Shown here one piece after another: positions 11,047 through 22,500 of a DNA stretch of 64,000 bases (its first letter is position 1; the number at the start of each line of letters is the position of its first letter). Made by a program: the position numbers and the translations under genes. The stretch comes from Nematostella vectensis. Its lineage: Eukaryota > Cnidaria > Anthozoa > Actiniaria > Edwardsiidae. The notes below the pieces were generated by a model. The model was given only the letters and a program-made list of their open reading frames with translations, searched no databases and had not been told where the DNA came from. The DNA lies in the NCBI RefSeq assembly GCF_932526225.1, contig NC_064039.1:7081001-7145000 (forward strand), written 5' to 3'.

Positions 11047-14000
11047 ATGGTAAGTTATTTTCGTTTCTATGAGCTTGCATCTAAAGAAACGGTAGTAGTT
11101 TTCACATGAGGTCGCATGGGCAACTTATTCTGGAATGGAGGAAGCCATTTCAGTGAAGTTGAGCGGTTTTCCGTTCGTAACATTTGCATATATGGTTCCT
11201 CTATTTGCTTGAGAATGATTACCAAAATGAATCGAGTTTTTTCTACAATTCTCGATTAACGCACATTTCCTTTTTCTAGGCTAATACATTTTTACTGGGA
11301 AAGAGATACCCGAACAAAATTTTCGTTGGAGGTTTGCCGCCCCTGGTAAGTAAATCCATTGTCGAAGTGATAACCAAAAGACGGGTTTGTTATGCTTTAA
11401 GTGTATTCCCCTTTAGACTCCTATACGTCTTTCTTGTACGACAAAGACGCTTATTTCTCATCTTTCATTGTAATAAGCGCAGTATTTATTAAGATGCGCT
11501 TGCTTCCTTTGCGAGGATTCCCGCTCCTGTGCTCGTTCATTACTCCTACGGTTCCGGTAATTGCCTACTTGACCCTCTGTTGTTTACGCCGTGTGTGTAT
11601 AGTTAGCCTAAATGATTTGAAATGGCGTCATGATTAGTTTATTGACAGAGAGGTCAAATTTTTAGCTACTGCAGATACGGTATAAATTCTCGGCTTACAT
11701 ACACACGTTTACGTACACGTCTACGCGTTTTCAAGATAGAACTATTTCAAGTACTTCAATTAATTTGAGATCGCACTTGAAGTCGAGTTTATTACGAACT
11801 ACACTAGGGTTCTTATCTTATTTCGACGAATTACCTATTTCTTGTGTAAGGATTTAGTCTTGGAATGTGTTGATTGTCTTTGTTATACAGCTGGCTTCGT
11901 GTGCCAGCCGTGGAATCACCAGCTTTTACTAATTATGGCCGAAACCTGACACGTGATGAAAAGAGCGGGGACTTAGTTTATATTTACTCATCCGATGATA
12001 AGAATAATACCATTTCCCCGGTCAAGTGGAGAAATAGTTTAATTTGGATTCTTGCTTATTTTCGTCGGATATGTTAAACGTTTTTGGCCCCAATAGATAC
12101 CTTTAAAATATATTGGCTTCTAAGCAAAATGTTAACCTTCTACTAGGGGATGACAGTTGGTAAATTGCACAAGTTTTTGTTTGCTGTTCAAAAGTGGCCA
12201 TGCAATGATAATCCATACAACAAATATTTACATGACAAATACGCTTTTGATTCCAGACAACTGCTGAGGAGTTGGCCAATTTCTTCGCCAATTTTGGCCA
12301 TGTAGTGGAGTCCAAGGTCATCTTTGACCATGACGGAATATCTAAAGGGTGAGATCAGATAACTTCTTTGTGAAATGTTAGAGGCGGAGAGGGAGGGGGG
12401 GGGATGGGTGTGTCCTATCACTTACTGGTGCTGTTGTCTTTCTTTCATTCAAGCTCTTAATGTGTATCAGCGGCTTTCCACAGGGGTCGACCCCCGGGCT
12501 AACCGCGGGCAATGTGGGGCGTTATTAGAGATTGTAAGACAATTTTTGCCCTTGGGGGAGGGGAATTATATCGCATTTGAAAATATAGTACTTACCCACG
12601 CCATGGGATTACCCTGGCAATTTGTATGGTCAGCAGTATTAAAAAAGATTTCCTGTCGTTTGTACTTGTGGCTTTTGACGTCGCCTGTAATAAGTCCTAT
12701 GCACAGTTAAGTAATAACGAAATTTGTATCGTGCCCCACCTGTACGTCGCGTGCAATATATGTCCTTGAGCGCTTCTTGTTGAAAAAGGTCTTGAGTAAA
12801 AAATTCACAGACGTTTCACATGTATTTCTTGCAAAACAATGGGAAATTTTATTTCCTTGTATACAGCTTATTTGGAACTTAAATTGTTTCCGAGAAGTAA
12901 TGATTTTTTCACTTTTTTATCGCTCCATACCCAGGGAGGATTTTAAGCACTTCGATTGAATGCTTTTGCAAAATCCCCCATGGTCCCCGGGGGTCTACCC
13001 CTGGGGAAAGCGGCTTATACACCCATTAAGTAGTCAGTAACGAAAATAACCCCAAAACAATACAGCAGGCAAAAATCTTAAAAATAATAATCAGTCGAGC
13101 AAATCGAGCTGAAAAAAAATACTGAACAGAAAAAAGCAGACACTTCCAGAGTGTGTGGCTCAGTAAATTTTTAGGGTTCATCCTTTGGTTTAAGCCCCCC
13201 CCTCCTATTTAAATAACCTTTCCTATTCTTTTCATCGGTAGGTATGGCTTTGTCAGTTTCCGTTCTCAGGAGGATGTGTCCTGTGTTAAGGCTATGGGAA
13301 CCCTTTTCCTACGCAACAAGAAATTAAATTTGGGTCCAGCTGTCAAGAAAGAATTAGCTTCAAACATCCCACCCGAGACAGTAATAGGTATGAATTAGCC
13401 ATATGAGAGTTGTTAGTAGTTTGGTTGTAATAGGAAATATGCTAGAAAAGTCTAATTGTTTGATACAGGGTGTATGGGATGTTTTTATCAAGTTAAAAGC
13501 CTCAACCATCTCAAAGTGCTGTACTTCAGAATGTGTTATTTAACTTGATTTTTTTTAAATTTTGATTTCTTGTTTTTTTATGAAAGACCAGTGATTCATT
13601 CATTCTACCAGCCCTGTATTTTTTGTAATGCCTCTAGTTCATTGTATTGCAGTGCCAAATGCACCATCCAAGGGAGTCTACTACTACCCACAAGCAATGG
13701 TAAGTCTATGATTGCTATATTCTCTTGGGCTAATGGCTTTTATTTTTCAGAAGGGGGAAGGGGACCAATCTACTTATTTGCAAGCTTGCAAATAAGTACA
13801 TTGGGTTCATGTTCATGTTTTTTACTGCAATTTCGAGCATTCTGCAAACTTACTCAAAGGGATTCTACTTACAACTGCATTCTCCTTCCATCAGTGAAAA
13901 CTTTTGAAGTTTTGTACTGACCAACACTTCCTTGATGGCTTTTAATTACATTCACAGGTTGAACCCTAATGTATTATATTCATGTTTATATTCTTTCTTT

Positions 14001-14947
14001 TAGAATCAATATGTATACTACCAAATGCCACAACAAGCTAACCCAACTCCAGGTATTGTATATTATTTTATAATTATAGAGTAATTTAGGTCATTTTTAG
14101 TAGGAAATTCGTAGCTTCTTGTGCTTTTAAACCATTTCTGATGTGTCCAATATTTTTTTGAGGTTGACAACAAGAACTACTTGTGACAGTTCTTGGAAAA
14201 ATGAGCTGCTTGAGAAAAAAAGGCATAAAGCAAATTAAACCAATATACTATGTGCACAAAAGTTGTTTTGGTCCTTATTTTTTTAGCTACTTTTAACCTC
14301 TTTTGTCATAATTTACCATTAATTTTTATTATTATTCTAAAGGGTACTACTATGCCGTTCAAGGTGACACAGTATTCTGGTACCCAGCCACAAGCCCAGC
14401 TACCATGCAGTATAATCAGGAACAATGCACAGCGTGCCAGGTATGTAGCCTGTGAGCTTTCGTTAAATTATCTGACTAACAAATGTGTAAATCAAACCTA
14501 CACTAACTTAATGCTAAAATTGTCAAGATAAATTTCAAGAGAATGTCAAGCAAATTTCCATCAATGGGTGTCAAAACTCTGCAGCAAAGATTTGTCTTCA
14601 TAAATGTTAACATGTCAGCAATCATGTGTGGTGTTTCTATCGATATATCTTTACTGGAAGCTGTTAATATGGATTTTGAAAAATCCAAAAGGCACTGCTA
14701 TTAAGTTACTGCCCATGTCAATTTCATTTTATTCCTTTATATTTGCTCTTTGAAAGATGTGTTTTACAATGGTGCAAACAGTAACAATTTGATTTTTATT
14801 TGTGTCTCCTTGTGTTCTGTCAACCATCTCCCCTTAGTGTTAAGCTTACCTTTAGGTGCAATTTGACTTCAGGTTGAACCAGAACAAAGACCAAAGAAAA
14901 AGAGGAATCCTCTACCACCCAGGTTTAGAAGAAATCGTAGCCAGTGA
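11047..14947 (+). CDS. boule: Boule/DAZ-family RNA-binding protein
   Basis: Eight coding exons join in phase: 11047-11049 (ATG alone), 11280-11345, 12257-12348, 13242-13387, 13653-13699, 14004-14052, 14343-14440 and 14873-14947. They give 191 residues. One RRM covers roughly residues 12-95, with RNP2 KIFVGGLP and RNP1 KGYGFVSF. RNKKLNLGPAVKK at the end of the RRM is the signature of the Boule/DAZ family, which sets it apart from other RRM proteins. The C-terminal half is tyrosine-rich (VYYYPQAM, YVYYQMPQQ, GYYYAVQG), as in DAZ repeats, and the tail is basic (PKKKRNPLPPRFRRNRS). Boule proteins bind mRNA 3' UTRs in germ cells and promote translation and meiosis; that role here is by homology. 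The start codon is split from the rest by an intron directly after ATG. The stop codon overlaps a good donor (CA/GTGAGT), so a longer C-terminal form is possible. Confidence 0.93.
12461..13025. mobile_element. TTAA-flanked MITE in boule intron
   Basis: Both ends abut TTAA (12457-12460 and 13026-13029). The termini are inverted: TGTGTATCAGCGGCTTTCC on the left, and on the right TGGGTGTATAAGCCGCTTTC when read on the minus strand. GACCCCCGGG follows inside each arm. A TTAA duplication is typical of piggyBac (and Kolobok) transposons. There is no transposase frame, so the element is non-autonomous. Confidence 0.7.
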
Positions 14948-15984
14948 GTGCAGTAAATTGTGCCATTAATATCCAGCTAGCAGACTTAATTCTTATTGAT
15001 GTGTCTATTTTGTATATGACTGGGCAGGCCAATTAAATAACTAGATAGAAAGCTTTCTACGAGGGTATCTTACTTGCTACTTTTTTTCTGGATCCTTGGG
15101 GTGTGTTTAAAGCAGAGGCAGAAACAAATACAGAAATGCAGATCCATTGAAACTAGCCAGTTCCATCTCAAACAGGTGATGCCATGTACACACATTGTTT
15201 GAGCTACACCATTTTTAAATAGTCTTCATATTCTAAACTAGAGATGGTATCATGTCAAACAGCCATTTTCTTTGCAATACTACTTCAGTTCTATTTTTAT
15301 AGGAAGGGGGCTTGATGTATATTATTGATGTGAAGCACAAAATCGATAAGGTAGTCCAGTGTTATTTGTATAAAGAAAGAGTATACTTTTGTGATGTCTA
15401 AGTATTTTATAGCTGTTTTCCAAGAAGTAACTTTTATAACTTTAAAGTCTCATGTAAAAAATGTAAGTAGTTTTTTCCTCTGATCCATTTTTCTCATACT
15501 TGGATTTGTTGTAAAACAATGGCCTGAACTGTTATAAAATATAACTGCTCTAGGAAACAACAAGCAACAGTTGATTTGATTTCAGAATTACAATGTTGGT
15601 GTAGATTTTTTTACCCTGGACCATTGTGACAATAGATGCAGATTTTACAATACAGTAATATAGTTCTATCCATAATCACAGGAAACCTCCATTTCATTAT
15701 TTTAGTGAATCTTTTAATCTATTCTCATACAGGGGATTGTCTCAATCTTATTAGTATGTTCTTATATAATGAATTTATATTTTAATAATTTCATAATAAT
15801 TTGTTGCCTAGCTTTTTACCTACTGTGTACTGTATTTTTATTAGCATATTCTGCTTAAGCCTGTTGCTGTAAGAAGAAAATAGAATGAACATTTGAGGTT
15901 GTGAATGGATTTTCAGATTGTCTTGAGTCTTTTTGCACTATACTTCATTTTCTGTATTTATGCACTATGGTAGTAAAAATGTCC

Positions 15985-15990
15985 AATAAA
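15985..15990 (+). other. Polyadenylation signal candidate for boule
   Basis: AATAAA followed by a T-rich stretch, about 1 kb downstream of the boule stop codon. The sequence from 14948 to here has no coding features and would be the 3' UTR. Use of the signal is inferred. Confidence 0.4.
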
Positions 15991-16724
15991 TATTGTAAAT
16001 ATTATCTACATACATTTGTTGTTTGAGTAAAATTTTCAGATATCATGTGGCGATATGGATGGACAAGTTATGCAAATCAGCTGCAAAAACTGTTTATTTT
16101 TAATAATACACCCCCCCCCCCCTAGTACAAACTCTGTTGGTAATACATATGCTTCAAGCAAAACCTAAGATTGAACCTTTTCAGGGGCAGATCTAGCTTT
16201 TTGCCAGGGGGAGGGGGTGTGACCCAAAAATTTTCATCATGATTTTACATTTGTAACTATTTTGAAATGAACAGACAATGAAACTATAAAAAGGCAGCCC
16301 AAGGGGGGGGGTTAAACCTCCTTGTCCCCCTCCCATAGATTTGCTACTGCTTGTGTGCTTAGATTCACCCTTCACATACCAAGGCGGAGGGGGAGCCTGC
16401 TTGTGTTCTGGGTAAAAAATAGAAATTATGGAAAGGGACCTTCTCATATAAAAATAGTAACTATTTGCTTAATTTGCAAACAGGGTAAATTAAATGAAAA
16501 AACACTACAAGATGAAGCGGGTAGGGACAGGGTAATAGATCAAATGGGAATGCGCTCAAACATCAGCAAAACTTCTCTGATTTCAGGGAGCCGTACAACA
16601 GCTTCAATGTTAATTTTTATCCCTGATAAAAATATTTTTTTTTCTCATTGCTTTAGTTTCACACCATGCAACCTGATTCTTCGAAAAATATCTAACAAAC
16701 ATTTATGCTATAATTATTTTTATG
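15991..16724. other. Convergent intergenic spacer
   Basis: No gene is seen between the boule 3' UTR and the stop codon of the minus-strand SNARE gene. It contains poly-C and poly-G runs (16111-16122, 16302-16310) and G-rich, transposon-like sequence around 16180-16400. Confidence 0.5.
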
Positions 16725-18883
16725 TCACCAAACACTTGGAAGTCTCTTTTTTACAACGTATAACACTGTAACAACAAATAATACAACACCGCAAAAAATC
16801 AGTAATCTATCTGTCACCTCTCTTCTGTTGTACTTATTTAGGAGATTTTTACTTGCATTGATGACCCCAGATAGTCCCTTGTACTCTTCCTGTGTTGAAT
16901 GAACAGTAGCAGAGGATGAGGCTGTAGACAGACAGAAAAAGTAAGCTGTCAATTCCCTTCTCAGGTACACCTCACCCAACATCTACTCATCAACATGTCC
17001 GACATCATCTACACATGCACACATCCAAAATAACCTTCAAAATAAAAAAAACCAACATCAACACACACAACCTCACCTAATATCTGCACGTCTTCTTCAG
17101 CATGGCGTACTTGGCTTTCCATCATTCTTGCTATGCTCATCAAATCCTTTGTGATGTTTCCTGTTGTTTCTGCTAAGCTCTCCTTGTTAAAGTTTCTGAA
17201 ATTAGCCAAAAAAATCTAGTCTGCTTAGAAGCCGCTTATAGTGTCATGCATGCCTTCCCCACAAGCTGGGGAAGGGTTGTGTGACACTTAAAGTGGCTGC
17301 TTTGAAAAAAAAATGGGAAACTTTTTTCTAACTTAGGTAATCAGCTACAGAATGTGTGGTACTGAACAGAAGGAGGGGTGTCCCATATTGTCTATACCTT
17401 TTTCGAATGTCACTTGATGAGTTTCCAAAGAGAGCTTCCTTCTCCCCTCGGTCAATAACCTCTTTGCAAGCCAAATTAGCTTTGCGAATTGAAGTTTGCA
17501 TGCTGTAAGAAAAAGAGAAAACATATTGGATACAATGCTTGAAGCAAATTTTTATGTATAAAAGAGATTTACAATCAAAAGTTAATATATCAAAACCTCA
17601 ACAAATTAGTTTTCATTAAAAAAGGCTTAATGTTTGCTATCAAAAAGGAGAGCGGGGGAGGGGGGGGGTACATGTTCTCCCTAAACCTCCCCACCATGGT
17701 CTTGAGGACCCTCATAAATGTGTAGCATTTTCAACTTTCATGTCCCCCCCCCCCCCCCCCAATAAAAACTTTCTCACCTTGCTAGTTCTTTGTGATGCTG
17801 CTCAGTGATAACAAGTATTGCATTTTTGTCAGTTTCTTTGTCTTGTTCATGAGCCAATTGCTCAAGATGCTATGGTGCCAAAAAGAAAAGAAAACAAATC
17901 GTAATGTAATATGTTAATGATCCCAGCTAATACTTGTTTTGTTTAGGATGCAGGATTATGTTCCTTGCAATCTTTTATTTTGATTTTTCTTTTATAATAT
18001 TGAGCAAAGATTGAATTTTATAATAAGCCTAAGAACAGCCTGACACGATTTTCGCCTCAGAAACACTTTAACTGATGTAAATCTGTGGTTAAATAAAGTT
18101 ATATGGACATCATAGGCCATATCCAGGAAGAGGGGATGTGAATTTCCACACTCAATTGGAAGGTACACCCAAATGAAAGAAAATGAGTACTACCGCAAGT
18201 GAGTATGAGTTCACTAAGGAAACTGGTATGCTCAAAGGGAAAACATCCCCTCCCTATCCCTGATCAAAGTCCTCAGGGGGGGCAAAGGGTTTTTTAGTAG
18301 TCCATGATAAGACCCAATTTGCTCCATGATTCATGAAAGCAGGAAAATTTAGGCCATAATTTGTAAATTTCTATATCATATAAAATTGTGTTTTTTTTTA
18401 TAAATTTCGCTTTCTGTTATTTGTGAAAACCGTGAAAACCATTACCCGTGAAAATGCGGAAATTTGGTCCGGATTTCCACCTTCAACCTTCAACCCTTCC
18501 CCTCTTCTCCTCCTTGAGTCCTAGGTATAGGCTTGTGTACTCTGCCTACCTTGTTATTTGCCAAAATCAAAAGAGAGATCTAGCTACCTAAATATCTTAA
18601 GCCACAAATTCTCACCTCTTATTTTATAAAAAACATCTAACATTACTTTTCCAATGGATCAGCTGATTTGAAAAATAAACACCCGAAAAGTTACCTGTAT
18701 TTTTCCTTTTAAAGATTTAATTGTTCGTTTGGCGCGGGAATTTAGTTCATCTAATACTTTTAAAGGTCCATCGCAGCCTCGTATCTCTTGCACGATACTC
18801 TGTATTTCAAATTCCAATTTAACAATGTCCCTAACTTGGATTTTGGCCTGTATAGGCACATCTAACGTTTCGTTGGCCTCCAT
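16725..18883 (-). CDS. BNIP1: Sec20/BNIP1 ER SNARE
   Basis: Five exons (first exon ATG at 18883, then about 17778-17872, 17401-17504, 17092-17197 and 16725-16920) join in phase into about 233 residues, close to the usual BNIP1 length of about 228. The N-terminal half is helical (IVKLEFEIQSIVQEIRGC, then SRAKRTIKSLKGKIQHLEQL). A Sec20 SNARE motif follows (TTGNITKDLMSIARMMESQV), then a C-terminal membrane anchor (LLIFCGVVLFVVTVLYVV) with a short tail, KKRLPSVW. In the family, Sec20 is a Qb-SNARE of the ER syntaxin-18 complex that receives Golgi-derived COPI vesicles; BNIP1 is also linked to mitochondrial dynamics and apoptosis. A start upstream of 18883 is blocked by stop codons in frame. The gene is head to head with the NSD gene, 670 bp apart, so the two may share a promoter region. 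Confidence 0.95.
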
Positions 18884-19238
18884 TTTTAATTTTTTACTAC
18901 GACCCAGCTCGCTAAGAGTCAAGGGAGTCTCGAGTTCTTCTCGAGGGTTCGTCGTAGCATTGTCGGAAATAGTACGAGTACGGCATGTAAAAATCCTTAT
19001 AAAATTTAAATTTGTTTATTAATCAAAACAACCACTTGTTGCGTCTGCTAATATTCTTGTTATTTGCAAAATCGACATAAAACAAGCAAATTCTTCACCT
19101 TTCAAGTTTGTTTGCTCTTAAAACATTCCAAATGTAGAATACAACATAATGCGATATATGGTTAATGTCACATCATTTTTTGAGATATTGAGCATCCTGA
19201 TTTAATAAAAGAGAGCTTAAGATGGATTAAGAAAGATG

Positions 19239-19267
19239 GTATATATGTATATATATATATATACCAA

Positions 19268-19347
<80 letters not shown>
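19239..19347. repeat. (TA)n-(T)n microsatellite
   Basis: A run of TA dinucleotides passes into about 37 consecutive T. It lies between the divergent BNIP1 and NSD start codons. Length polymorphism and assembly error are both likely here. Confidence 0.95.
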
Positions 19348-19348
<1 letters not shown>

Positions 19349-19553
19349 GTGTACTATCGTATATTGAATTTTCGGAAGCCCCTCGGGAGACCGCCAAAAT
19401 TCAGACCATGTGCAATCGAATAACCAATCAGAGCGCGAGCTATATTTTGCCCGTCCGACGTTCGTTTGGAAGGTTTCACTGCTCGTCGCTACTAAAAGTG
19501 CACAACTGTAAAATAGAAATCTGAGTGTCTCTAACGCTCGGCCATCGTATTCG

Positions 19554-22500
19554 ATGGCTGAAACGATAGAGAAGGATTCGCTTGTCCTTGCTGAGGGCTC
19601 ATCAGGGTCAAAGACGAAGCCTTCGAAGCGCTTTTCGGCTAATACGTCAACGAGTTCGCCTGCGAATGCTTCGTGGCTTGTAGGTGATGTGGTCTGGTCT
19701 AAGATCCCAGGACATCCATGGTGGCCTTCTATGGTGGCTTACGACCCGAATAGTGCTGTGTACTTCCGATATAAGGGTAGAGCGAGGTACTATCATGTGC
19801 AATTTTTTGGTCAAGACCCCGTGCGAGGCTGGGCCTCCGAAAGATCAGTCATGAAGTTCGAAGGTATATTACTAAACACATCACCGTTTTATTTAGGCCT
19901 TGTCATATCAGCAGTTAACGGAAAGGACTTGTGTATGATAGTTATACTCTAGGTGTTATCCAACTCTAGATATATCGACACAATTAGCGCTTATCGGTCG
20001 CAACATCACAGTCGAAATCCTAGGGTTTTAGTTGTGATTTCGTAGGTCCGGCCCCCATTCTCGCTCGGTCGAACGAAAGAGCAGTGTTTCGCGTTAGAAA
20101 CTCATTTTGTTTCGAAACGATTTCTCCGGGTAAGCCCTTAATCAAGCAGCCATGGGACAACTCCAGGGCAATATTTGGTAGTTTCAAGATCCAGTTTGTA
20201 AGCTTTTTATGTAAAAAGGAATGCGGGCAGCATTATTAATTGGAGGCTCATTATTGTTTTAGAACTTAGGATTCGCCATTTCTTCACGGAGTACCCGACC
20301 AAGCCGAGAGCGCATGGCAAAAACATAAGCAGCTGTTTCTCGCGGATTTAGTGATCTGACTATCCCATTCTACTATTTTTCCTCTTTCTTGTCAGTTCGC
20401 CCTCATTTGTCAACACTGGGCCAAACTAATCTTGTATTTTCCCGCTTTAGATGTGCAAAATATTCAATATGCTCTGGCTGGTTGGTGCCAGCCCCAAAAT
20501 AGAAGCACTATTATTGCGCTTGTGTTTTCCCGCCGAAACGAGTGGGCAAATTAAAGGCACCCTAGCGGTGTAATTTATATGCATGCCGATCTCGAAATAT
20601 TGTATTTATTTGTGCTCTAAATGACCCTAAAATATCGCGGTAATAAAGTAAAATTAAAATTTTGGAATGATCATAATTGCATTTCACACATTTTTGACAG
20701 ATTCTTATGTCTATTATTATTTATTGTGTTTACTCTAGACATCTATCGTGTAGTTTATTTTATAGATCTAAATAGAAAATGTGGATTTTTTCCTATTATT
20801 TCACCCTATTTAGACTGGGCTTTTTTTGAGCTGTCTGACTGGTTTCATGGACTGCTTAGGCTATGACCATCTCACTTACAGACGATGATCACCAGCATGC
20901 AAAGATGCCCTATTTTGGGTGTGGTCGACACAATTATGACAACCCAATGACGTCATAAAAACGATTTTAAGCTATTCTTTCAAATATTGCCTTAAATTAT
21001 CAGATATCAGGTTGAAATCATCTTGCATCATTCAGATATGTCAGAATCAACCTTTTTACGGCTTTACAATGCAAAAAGGCCATTTACAATCAATCCGCCA
21101 TCTTGGGTCCTCCATCTTGGATTCTTATGATTTTTGCAAAAGAAAAAAATCTGGAATTATTACAGAAAAAAAGTATTTGCATGCATGTATTGCTGCTCAT
21201 AATTATGATAAATGCATAATGTTAGCTTTTAAAGTGTCATCTTAGTAAATTTAGTGATTAAAAACAGCTTTGATCTCCGTGTGCACTAGGATCTTGAGGG
21301 CACAAGCCACTGTGGCTAATTTTAAGCTAAATGAATTAGCCTCAATGATGGGGAATTAGCCACAACCGAGAAGTTATAGCGAACAATTTAATCAAAATAC
21401 CTTATTGGTCTCTTTAAATTCGCGACATTTAATCCCCACAAAATCCTATTCCTATGAACTTTAGTATAGCAAAATTTAATATGCTTTCCGTTTTGTTTCC
21501 TTTGTTTTTTTTAATGAGGACCAAGACCAAGTTTTGCGAAATTGAAAATGATTTTGAACACAAATTGCAAAATCTTAAAAAAATATGCAGATCCTTTTTT
21601 TGCGAAATTAAGTTGCCCACGAAATATGGTAACCAATAGTAACTGGACATTGTAAAGAATTATCCTCTTCGTGAAAATATTAAGCTACCCGGAACTAGAA
21701 AACTGCGCAAAACGAGAGAGAGTTCATTCTTCGGCCTTTCCATCAGTACATTATTTTGACGTATTAGAAATAACATGGAGCGTCTCCTCGACATGTCAAT
21801 GGCATCAAACCTCCGCAGATAGATTTTAGGAAAAGTCACCAAGATTTAGCCTCTTCGCTGCTATGGTTCAAAAGTTATAGCAATTTTCAGGGGGGGGCTT
21901 TAATAGCCCCACCCCCCCATCTGAATAGGGTTAACTTTTTCCTTTCATTCTGGAATAGGAATGGTTGGTAGAGAATGTTCAGAATAGCATTTCTGCTACA
22001 CGATTCATTCTGCTACAGGTAGCAGAGTAGATGTGTGGCCTTCATTCCATTCCGGAATGGGAACGCGGGATAAATGAACATACGTTTTTTTCTATTCTAA
22101 TCATTCTCATTCAGGAATCATGAGTAAAAAACGTGTTTATATGCTCAATTTAGAACCCTAGGCACTCTGCTCAAGCCAGTCAGCATGTCAAAGAAATGCT
22201 TTGCTGTTCATCAGATTATGCCAAAAAATCAACAAGCTTTGGAGATTGTTTAATCAAAACTAATTCTTGTACTATGGCTAACTTTCTTAAAATTTCCTTC
22301 TGACAATGGTAGCAAGTGCAAGACTGTTATTATCAGGATGTTTGAAATGTTATGATTTCCAGTCACATTTTTTTACATGCTGCTATTTTGCTGGTTTTAA
22401 TTTTCACTGCATTTTATTTTTATAGGGAAAGATCATTTTGAAGCCTCTATGCACAACAAAAAACACCAAGTTGCATCAAAACGTATCGCACTTTGGGAAA

